Shown here piece after piece: positions 56,228 to 64,000 of a DNA stretch of 64,000 nt. The notes under the pieces are model-generated. The model saw only the letters and a list, made by a program, of their open reading frames with translations. It searched no databases and was not told the DNA's origin. Within the stretch, counting starts at the first letter, position 1, and every line of letters begins with the position of its first letter. Source of the DNA: Blattamonas nauphoetae (Eukaryota > Preaxostyla > Oxymonadida); assembly GCA_033064195.1 (NCBI GenBank), contig JARBJD010000002.1:1-64000 (forward strand). Direction: 5' to 3'. Made by a program: the position numbers and the translations under genes.

Positions 56228-57460
56228 ATGTCAGGTGGCCGTCGACCACGGTCTCCTGAGCTCCCAGACAGAGTCTCGATAACAGTATTGAACGGCTGGG
56301 ATTTAATGCCACGACATTTGCACGAGTCTTGTGATCCCTACGTCGTTCTTCGTTATGGAAAAGACAAGCGTGCCACAAGACTTTCACATGGAGTTAACCG
56401 TTTCCTTCCTTCTCTTTTCATGTCCACCTCCACTGTTTTGGTTCTTTCTTTGATTTAGCACAATGGAATGAATCGTTCATCTACGATATTGATCGTCATC
56501 GAAGAGACATCAGGATTGAGTGTTATAGTGTCAGAAACGGTATTCAAGACCAAAGTTCAGAATATGAGGACCTTGGTCGTTACGACCTTGACTTGTCACG
56601 ATATTTGGATTTCTTACCAGCGGAAAAGGAGGTTACTTCTTTTTGTTGTTCATGTGTTCCAGGTGAAACTGAAGTATGGATGCGTTAAGATCCGAATAAC
56701 CGATCCCAATGCCGATAAATATTCTTCTTATCGAAGAGCATATGATGAACCTTTACCTTACCGCTCTTACCATCAAACTTCGTCTTATGAATCCACTCGT
56801 CCTTCTCAGCCTCATTTTCGACAAATCTCAAGAAGTGAGACTGTCCCGGATTATGGAGACAGGGACCGACGAATTAGTCAGAGAGATCTTCCTTCTTCAC
56901 AACAAGACAACCCAAGATTTCACGACATCAGAAACGAAACTAGAGACAGATCTGAACTCTACCAATCTGCGCCCCTTCTTCCACGTTCATCATCATCTTA
57001 TCACTCAATTCCAGAGACCAATTCTGCCCAGATATCTCGTTCACAAATTCTCATCCCTCCAACCCGTTCATCTCCTGCACCATCTCACACGCTTCCCACT
57101 ACACCACCAACAATTCCACAGACATCGTTTCCTCCGACTGAAAAAACAGATGCTTCCCCCACACTTGACGTCCAAGATCTTCCTCCCCGCTATCCTTCTC
57201 CAGAACCACCACCCACTCTTTTTTCCGCAAATCCATTCCACCCACAATCTGCCCATGAATTCTCTCTGTTAACAAACGAGCTTATTGGGTTTTCTCAACT
57301 CAAGTCTTTGTCATACTCACATCGCATGGATGTCAAGCATTGCCAGAGGCGGAAATCAGAAATACTTGGTTTTCTGACAAATACCGATCTCATTGTTGCA
57401 TCTATGCGTTTGGAGCGAACAGAATCTGTTCTGAAGGAGATGGAAAGCGAAGATTCATGA
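56228..57460 (+). CDS. C2-domain protein with Pro/Ser-rich tail
   Basis: C2 domains bind membranes or proteins, often with calcium. The first exon has RVSITVLNGWDLMPRHLHES followed by Cys-Asp-Pro-Tyr-Val-Val-Leu, the typical first half of a C2 domain. The second half reads QWNESFIYDIDRHRRDIRIE, then YEDLGRYDLDLSRYLDFLPA. A 31-nt intron (56632-56662) leads to VKLKYGCVKIRITDPNADKY. The first intron's exact ends (about 56,390-56,460) are uncertain. After the domain, about 200 residues are Pro/Ser/Thr/Arg-rich and disordered, with a small conserved-looking helical end (FSLLTNELIGFSQLKSLSYS). Total is about 350 residues. It resembles plant BAP/SRC2-type small C2 proteins in layout only. Confidence 0.7.
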
Positions 57461-58021
57461 TCCAGCATTTCCTGACACAAAACCGATATCATCTTCTTCA
57501 TTCTCTTTGAATCATGCTTCATTTTCCATTACTAGGATTTTTCTTTCTCTATCTCCTTGTGAATGGAAGTTTTGTCAACAATACAAAAAGAACGGCACAA
57601 ATGAGCGAAGATTCTGTTCCATTCTTTAAATTGTTCGAAAAAGGAGGAATTGGAATTGTTCCATTGGCACGAGTGGACTTTCTGGGCCAAAGGTGATCGA
57701 GGGGTGTTGTGACTTTAGTGTTCAACTAGGCTATTCTCTCGTAATAATGTGACAGATAAAGTTGAAAATCCGTATTCGTTTTGAAATAGTGTGCATAGTG
57801 TCGAGATCGTCTCAGAGGATATGATGATCATTCGATCATGTTTGATGAGGTCGATCGGCGAACTATATCTCTTCATCTTTACGCTTTCTTGAATCATTTC
57901 AACATTATGACTGGTATTTTGAGATTTTTTTTCAAAACATTGCGATTGATCATGATTTATCGTGAAGTGAAAGTGTACGGCAGTTCTCCCTTCAAGACAC
58001 CAATTTTTAGGTAGTGAACGT
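57461..58021. other. Intergenic region with a short signal-peptide-like open frame
   Basis: No confident gene. A 60-codon plus-strand frame (57514-57696) starts with a hydrophobic leader (MLHFPLLGFFFLYLLVNGSF) and might be a first exon or a decayed gene. A 19-bp string at 57673-57691 (GTGGACTTTCTGGGCCAAA) recurs inverted at 58122-58140, so the 430 bp between them, which includes the tRNA-like unit, may be an inserted segment. Confidence 0.4.
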
Positions 58022-58023
58022 GC

Positions 58024-58104
58024 GGCGCCTTTGGCCTAGCGGTAGCCAACCCCTCTGTCGACTGTTGTGCTCGGGGTTCGACTCCCGCCGAGCACAACTT
58101 TTTT
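58024..58104 (+). ncRNA. tRNA-like Pol III unit with A box, B box and T6 terminator
   Basis: The A box TGGCCTAGCGG (58032-58042) and B box GGTTCGACTCC (58075-58085) both fit the Pol III consensus with normal tRNA spacing. A run of six T (58099-58104) follows about 14 nt later, as expected for a terminator. The D arm (GGC/GCC) is plausible. The acceptor ends do not pair. Instead GTGCTCGG and CCGAGCAC form a perfect 8-bp stem directly around the T-loop region, so the fold is not a canonical tRNA. It is most likely a tRNA-derived element or pseudogene that may still be transcribed. Confidence 0.45.
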
Positions 58105-58321
58105 GCCACTACTTAGAGTTTTTTGGCCCAGAAAGTCCACCCTTGCCGTTCCATTTTCGGAAGTCTTCTTATTACTCGAGTACACTTCCAATTGAGATTA
58201 ACATGAGATCCAGCCCTTTGAGAAAAATGTCAACTTTGTTGAAGTGTACCGATGTTTGGTGAGACATACATACGAAAAATGGAAGAGTTACGGAAAGAAA
58301 AAGAGTGAATGGTTCTGACGA

Positions 58322-59041
58322 ATGAAGATGCACAAATTGCTGTTGATCTTTCCACTGATTCGAGAGATTGTAGGCCAGATCAAACCGGCTGATTGGAAGA
58401 GTATGATTGCAGAGGGTCTCTCACCTATATCTACCCCCTTGTCATATCAAGAATCACTGCAATCATCATTTTCTTCCTCTCAACGTCTTTATTCCAAACT
58501 AACCTCCCAGGACACCACCCACTTCTTGTCACCCTCACATCATGTATCGTCTGAAGAAGCCCTATCATATGTGAACCAAATTCTCAGCATGTTGTGTTTC
58601 ACCCTTTTCCCGTCCGTTCAAGACGTAGAGTCGCTGGTGATCGATTGTCCGAAGCAGTTCACAAGTTTTCTCCAGACATCTCAGTTCATTGCCTCCATCT
58701 TCACGTCCATTGTGTCATATCTCCATTTAACACGTCCTGAATGCCGGCATGTCATTTATCTTCTCCAGAAGGCACTGAATTTTGACCATTCTCGAACCGT
58801 GGACACTCAGCGACGACTCATCACTTTCTCCAACTTCGGGATGTTTGTCATTGTCTCAGTTATTGTCTGTTTAAAGACTAACAGGGATATGAACATCAAA
58901 AATAGTTGGTGGAGCAAGACTTTCAATATCACTCTCCAAGATCTTAACAGCTCTGAGCAAGTCTTCCTGTCGATGATCGATCACAACACTCTCTTTTCGT
59001 TGGATAGTTCTCCGTCTTTTGACGAGCCTGATTTCTTGTAA
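58322..59041 (+). CDS. Unknown 239-residue protein
   Basis: An open frame starting MKMHKLLLIFPLIREIVGQI and ending with SFDEPDFL and TAA. The product is mainly helical with a Ser-rich loop (residues 40-80) and a moderately hydrophobic helix near residues 170-185 (FGMFVIVSVIVCLK). The N-terminus could be a weak signal peptide, or the first codons may belong to an exon behind an unseen intron. Part of the frame may include a retained intron. No family was recognised. Confidence 0.5.
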   Translation: MKMHKLLLIFPLIREIVGQIKPADWKSMIAEGLSPISTPLSYQESLQSSFSSSQRLYSKLTSQDTTHFLSPSHHVSSEEALSYVNQILSMLCFTLFPSVQDVESLVIDCPKQFTSFLQTSQFIASIFTSIVSYLHLTRPECRHVIYLLQKALNFDHSRTVDTQRRLITFSNFGMFVIVSVIVCLKTNRDMNIKNSWWSKTFNITLQDLNSSEQVFLSMIDHNTLFSLDSSPSFDEPDFL

Positions 59042-59475
59042 TCTGTGAAGATGCTACCAATATTTCCAAACATCTAGTTCTCATCCACATACTTCATATA
59101 CTTACCAATTGATCCCCATACTTCCATCATTCAATCTCCTTTTGTTTTCTCCCCATCGAGTTCCTCATTTCGCGACCATTTTTACGCTTCACACACATAA
59201 GCATTCTTTTCAGCTCTTTCGTCGAAATTGAAGGACACGCTCATTGATTCAAACGAATAACACATTGGCGATACATTTCCTTTCCTCTCATTAAGCGTAT
59301 TGAAGAGTGTTCCCATATTTGACAAAAAATGGTGGAGTGGAGGTGAAGAATCCAGATGTGTGAAGATACATCTTAGCAGTGGTATGCTTCTTGACATTCA
59401 GGATTGCTTTACGGCTTGGACAATGGGATGACTGAGTCAAGTTGCGAACTGGGAAGAGATGTGGTTCGACATGGT
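59042..59475. other. Intergenic region between convergent genes
   Basis: About 430 bp between the stops of the 239-residue protein and the UBL protein. Two overlapping minus-strand frames (59182-59397 and 59291-59479) are open but unrecognised. The second begins at an ATG that overlaps the TGA of the UBL gene. Confidence 0.45.
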
Positions 59476-60119
59476 TCATTGTGCGGCCATTCCCATATTG
59501 AGGAATGATTGACTCAGCATTGTCTGAAATTGTCTTGCGACAAGTTGGGAATTGGTTTTGACAACGTCAACACCTGGGGCTTTCATGACTTCTTCTCCGA
59601 TCATGCGATTGAATTGCTTGAAAGAGTGGTCAGTTTCTGAAGGGTCCCAAACAAACGACCGATTTAAAAGATTTTTGCCTGTTTCGGTTTGTGCGAACTC
59701 TGAAGCAGTCAGAGGAAGAGGGAACAAACCAATTATAGATTTTTGGTAGATTGGAATGGTGTATGGAAATATAATTTCTTCATACTTCTCTGATGGAAGA
59801 GATGATGCATTTTGTGTGGGAGAAGATTGCATATTCTGATTTGATGGCCGATACTTTGATTGATTCTTCGTTCCAGTGACGAGAACGGTCGCACCATCAT
59901 AAAGATCTGATATCATGAACAGAAAAAAGTGAAACTAGTTCTGTGAAGGGTTTGAGGATTTTCGAGCATAGTTGAGTTGAAAAAAAGGATTTGTGAATTA
60001 GCTGGAATCTCAAAAAGTGGCTCAGCTAGCCGTTTGATTTCGAGGACATTCTGAGTCAGTTCAACTTGAACATGATGAGTGATACCATCGAATGAAGAGA
60101 GAATTATTGAGAGTGACAT
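59476..60119 (-). CDS. Ubiquitin-like-domain protein
   Basis: Two exons joined by a 29-nt intron (59907-59935) give about 204 residues. The N-terminal 75 residues form a ubiquitin-like fold: MSLSIILSSFDGITHHVQVE, then VLEIKRLAEPLFEIPANSQI followed by Leu-Phe-Phe-Asn-Ser, and across the intron LYDGATVLVTGT. The spacing Asp-Gly-x-Thr-[VL]-x-[VL] at the end of the domain is typical. The remaining 125 residues have a Ser/Asn/Gln-rich linker and a helical C-terminus (DVVKTNSQLVARQFQTMLSQ). There is no UBA domain or aspartic-protease motif, so it is not a complete RAD23 or DDI1. It may act as a proteasome or Cdc48 adaptor; that is inference. Confidence 0.6.
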
Positions 60120-60290
60120 CTCTGGACTTGATCAGATAGATAATAAAAAAATGGACAATCTTCACAACGAAATTGACGATAATGAAATGATATGAGAAAC
60201 ATGAAGAATGAACTTATTTCGGGTATGCAAAAGAGGCGATCCGAATTAAAGAATCAAGATGAATTGATAGCTCGAGATGCCAAAAATGAG

Positions 60291-62211
60291 TTACCAGTTC
60301 ACATAGTTCTGAAGGTTGGTATCAAAGATGATGGCCATAGCGAGGGAGAAGAGACCAAACACACAGCCAGCGATGATACAGACCCAAGCCCAGAAGACGC
60401 CGCAAGTGCAGCCATCAGAACGAACCAGCATCTTCTCGTTTCGCTCACGGAACTCCTCGAGACCCTCAGGGCGGGTGGTGTTGGGGTCTCTGTTGACGTT
60501 GACGAAGCGTGTGGGGTTCTTGATGACGCGGAGATACATCCCGCCAGGAATGAGGAAGGCCACACCCACACCTGCTGTGGAGCCAAGCAGGTCAAACACG
60601 AAGTTGACTTTGTCGAGGAAGATGGCAAGGACGATGGCAAGATACACCATGATCGATCCCACAATGCAGTAGGCAATGGTGCGGTATGTGCAGCACAGAC
60701 ACTTCTTCTGCCTCCAGTTGTCGGCGTCGCGGGCTTCCTCGTGTGCATCTGGGTGAGGGGTTGAGGGTGGCGAGTCGTACGTTGACTCGACAGTCCGTCG
60801 AGTGGCTCGGGCAACATCGTGATCATCTGAAGGTTGGTTGTCGGTGCTGCCTTCTGCGCTGGAGCGAAGATGTGGGGATTCGCGGGTGGGGGTGTACGCA
60901 GGTTGGATTGCATTTGGATCTGTGTCGACGATCTGCATTTCTTGCGTTGGTGAATTACTGCTATCCGCGTTTGGGTGTGTTGCAAATGTAACAGTCACTC
61001 CTTCACCTGCTTCGTCAGTATTTGGCTGTGGGGTGAATTGTGGCATTGCAGGAGATTGAGAGGCCAGAAGCGGTTGGTTTGATGGAGATCGGTCAAGATC
61101 TTTCTGCCTCTGCATTTCCTCGACTGTCATGCCTGCCTTTTTGGCCTTGTGATTGCGGTAAATCGTGCGAATGGCTTTCATCACGTTGAAGAGAGCAATA
61201 CGTGCTGGGAGGGAGTTCATTGGACAGCAGAACATGACAGTGATGAGGGAGCAGATACGGGCTGCGATCATCAACCCATCCTTGTCAGAAAACATAGTGG
61301 TGATGTTTCCAGCATATTCATCGCTGAGGAGGTTGGAGGTGAAGGTCATGTATCCGAAAATACCAGCAAGCATGTAGAAGACTCCAACAATGGTGACAGA
61401 AAACACAGTAATGATGTTCATGCGCTTGGTTGATTTTTCTTTGATTTCACCGTGAATAATAGGCACATTTTGTTGGCATCCAAATGCAAAACAAAGTGTA
61501 GAGAATGTTTGGATGATTGAAGGCGATGGATGAACGGCTTCCAGGCCACCCTTTTCGACTTTGACGTTCAAACTTTCATAAGGAGAGAAGTATCGAATGA
61601 TCAGACAGATAACCACAAAAATCATTGAGAACATGCCAATGACTGATGTGTATTTGAGTGAGTCGAGAGTCCGGAACCAGGAGAGAGGTTGGACAATAAC
61701 AAAACCAAATAGGAACACAATGAACCAATATTGGAGAAAGATATTGCCATCAGGAACACCGAGCGAGCGAAGAAGAGATGGAATGAATTGCCCGATCATG
61801 ATCAGGTACGACCAGAGAGGCCCGAAGGTATATGAGAAGTTACAGACTTCAACAGCAATAGTACCACCAACGCCGAAGATTTTTTCAGCAAGCTAGTGGA
61901 GAAACAAAATATTGATGGTAGAGAAGACAACACACATCACCATATGTGTAGCACCCAGTGGCTTCTGCAGAATATGTGAGAAAGTAAAAAGACGCCCATG
62001 ACAGGAGACCCATCATGACGTGCATGAGGAGAGCAGGGACCAATCCAGCTTTTGCATAAGCAAGTGGAATTCCGAGCATTCCTGCTCCGAGAGTGGAATT
62101 CACCAAACTAATCACAGCTACAGGAAACTTGGCATATTTTTCTTTCTTTGGAGCCTCAATGCTAGCTTCAAGGACAGCTGGAGTATTTTGGTGAGATTCA
62201 TCTTCCGTCAT
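60291..62211 (-). CDS. AAAP-family amino-acid transporter (SLC38-like)
   Basis: Amino-acid/auxin permease family: 10-11 membrane helices, usually proton- or sodium-coupled, at the plasma membrane or vacuole/lysosome. Two exons: the first (start ATG at 62211) has VAVISLVNSTLGAGMLGIPL, the family's first-helix signature, and GLLSWASFYFLTYSAEATGC. A 43-nt intron (61893-61935) leads to LAEKIFGVGGTIAVEVCNFS. Further helices follow in the second exon (for example VFLFGFVIVQPLSW, MFSMIFVVICLIIRYF, FGCQQNVPIIHGEIKEKSTK). A large hydrophilic loop of about 150 residues (Ser/Thr/Asn/Pro-rich) splits the last helices, longer than usual. An upstream non-ATG start is not needed. The divergent V-ATPase C gene starts 44 bp away. 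Confidence 0.85.
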
Positions 62212-62255
62212 CTCAGACACGAATTTACTTTGTTGTCCTCTGATCACTTCGATTC

Positions 62256-63849
62256 ATGGAATCGTACTTCGTTGTGTCACTTCCTGGGAATCCTGATCCC
62301 CAAACAACATTTTCCCAGCTTCAATCAGCTATTGGTGGAATAGAACCTCTTCATAAGCTGAATATTCCAGAACTCAAAGTTGGGACACTTGACACACTAT
62401 TAACTGTTGGAGATTCAATTGAAAAGTTTGATCAGAATGCTCAACAAATCTGCTTCCGTCTTGAGAAGCAGATTTATGAATTCCAACAAAATGAAGATTT
62501 CATCGAGATCAACAAAAGTTTGTTTGCTTTTTCCTTCTGAAAAGAATATTACCCAAATTTTCACAACTTTCTTAACGTCATATGACATAATTGCATTTCC
62601 TTTTCCCTTTTTTTAGATCCAATTTCATCACTGCTGACCAATTTCAAATGGGATGACTCCAAGTATCATGCAGCCACTCGAACACTTCCCTCTATTTGTG
62701 AAGAGTTGACAGAAGTTTGCCCATCTTCCTTTTCCAGTATTTTTGCCAACCCTTTTATCTTTCATGATCTGTTTATTCTCTCGTCAGGAAATCTCTCGAA
62801 TTGACCAACAGATGAAAGATCGCGCACAAGATTTCAATGCGACAAAAACACAGATTACTTCCATAGCTCGACGTCAAAGGTTTTTCAGTCACATTCGTAT
62901 TAATTCCGTTCTCTCTGGGATATAGTGGAACTATCGCAGCAAGAAATCTCGCCGAATTCGTGACAAAGGAAGACATCGTTGAAACAGAAAAACTCACAAC
63001 CCTCTTTTTTGTGATTCCAAAGTCTGTTTCATTACATCACATCAATTTCATCAATCCCAATCATCCAATTCTCTCTTTTCCTCCAGGTCCTCTGTAAAGG
63101 AATGGACAAAGACTTATGATACTCTCACGGAATTTGTTGTCCCATTTTCGTCCAGGTCTGTGTCATATTTTTTCTTTCATTCATCAAGGCGACTTGCGGA
63201 GGATGATCAATCTGTTCTGTTCACTGTGGTTCTCTTCAAAAATGTCGCCGACGAGTATAAATCCAAGGCAAGAGAGTTAAAGTTTGCTCCCATGATAAAT
63301 TGGATTACCTTTGCGTCCTAGATACCTTCCAAGGGATTTTACTTACACAGGAGAATCAGCAGAATCTCTCAAACAAGAAGAGGAGGATTTACAAAAGAAG
63401 TACTCACAACAGCTGGCTTGTTCTTCTTTTCGTTTCTTGAATATCTCCCCCTTTTAGGCCGAATACATGGCGTGGTGCAAAAATGCTTATGAAGAGGCAC
63501 TTATTTGCTGGATCCACTTGAAGGTCATCCGTGTCTTTGTTGAATCTGTTTTACGATATGGCCTTCCTGTCAACTTCCAAGCTGTGGTTATTTTGGTCTG
63601 AATTTATTCTCCTCTCAATACTTCCTCCTACCAACATCACAACAGCCCAAAAAGAAGACCACAAAGAAAATCATTGAAGTTCTTTGTGAGAAATATAAGG
63701 ATGGTTCATATAGTTCACTTGTTACAGACGATGGAAAACAAAAGAAGAAGAAGGAAAAGGTTGATTTTAAGGAAGGGGACGAATCACAGCTCTATCCATT
63801 TGTGTTCATTAACTGCCCTTTGCTGGCTCGAATGGTTTCCTCACGATAA
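62256..63849 (+). CDS. ATP6V1C: V-type proton ATPase subunit C
   Basis: Subunit C links the V1 stator stalks to the membrane sector and leaves when the enzyme disassembles. Several exons with short introns: [20 protein letters not shown] at the start, [20 protein letters not shown], then [80 protein letters not shown], then the hallmark [19 protein letters not shown]. It ends in a Lys-rich stretch, [20 protein letters not shown], and TAA at 63847-63849. The total is about 380 residues, as in yeast Vma5 and animals. It implies acidified vacuoles or vesicles. Confidence 0.9.
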
Positions 63850-64000
63850 TTTTCTTCATTTGGGCTTGGGGCCTGGACTCCCTTCATCGTCGGAATACTC
63901 ATTGTTCTCCATGCAAACCAGTCATTTTTTCACTTCAATCTCAACAATTGTTTGATCTTCTCGTTCTCAACAAGAAACAGAATTTCACTTTTTGTCCAAT
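63850..64000. other. Window end, no feature
   Basis: The last 150 bp after the V-ATPase C stop are AT-rich with no recognisable gene. Confidence 0.5.

Noticed and set aside
58024-58104. Functional tRNA gene
   Set aside because: No acceptor pairing with the 5' end; the 3' part pairs locally. Kept as a tRNA-like unit.
59476-60119. RAD23 or DDI1 assignment for the UBL protein
   Set aside because: No UBA, XPC-binding or aspartic-protease segment is present.
60192-60764. Open plus-strand frame of 190 codons
   Set aside because: It lies antisense to the transporter gene, whose membrane helices and motifs are clear; the frame is a shadow.
1-64000. CRISPR array, bacterial operons or Shine-Dalgarno sites
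   Set aside because: No regularly spaced repeats; spliced eukaryotic genes throughout.

Overview
The window looks like nuclear DNA of a compact unicellular eukaryote. It carries single-copy eukaryotic housekeeping genes (NOG1, UBA1, uS12, SF3A2, V-ATPase subunit C, PP1) split by GT..AG introns, many only 25-60 nt long, with intergenic gaps mostly of 50-250 bp. TAA, TAG and TGA all act as stops, so the code looks standard. A metamonad of the oxymonad type would fit (compact, intron-bearing, rich in Polinton-like elements), but this is an inference: no marker gene in the window settles it.

Layout. 1 to about 8.7 kb is the right-hand part of a large virus-like DNA element, probably Polinton/Maverick-like. 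It has two related capsid-sized proteins, a fibre-like protein ending in an S74 self-processing chaperone domain, several small unknown genes, and a T-rich motif repeated in front of most genes. Its left part is outside the window. About 8.7-10.8 kb is AT-rich and gene-poor, with tRNA-like relics. 10.8-23 kb holds a CWC21-like SR protein, a p24/TMED cargo receptor, NOG1, a 323-bp mariner-type MITE, a PHO80-like cyclin, an SMN-like YG-box protein, a PP1 catalytic subunit with a long tail, and an 844-bp foldback element. 23.4-50 kb is dense: UBA1, a giant coiled-coil protein of about 3,400 residues, a UBR-type E3 ligase of 2,364 residues, ribosomal protein uS12, an unknown 770-residue protein, adenosine kinase and SF3A2. 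50-64 kb has a USP deubiquitinase with C-terminal DUSP domains, an unknown multi-exon gene, a C2-domain protein, a tRNA-like Pol III unit, an unknown protein, a ubiquitin-like-domain protein, an AAAP amino-acid transporter and V-ATPase subunit C.

The genes are mostly unrelated housekeeping functions, but two themes recur. One is the ubiquitin system (E1, UBR-type E3, USP, UBL protein). The other is pre-mRNA splicing and snRNP biogenesis (CWC21-like, SMN-like, SF3A2), which suits an intron-rich genome. Several neighbours are divergent with very short shared upstream regions (NOG1/TMED 174 bp; giant gene/UBR E3 79 bp; transporter/V-ATPase C 44 bp; cyclin/SMN-like with overlapping start codons), so promoters must be very small. 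All functional calls rest on motif recognition by eye; no database search was run.
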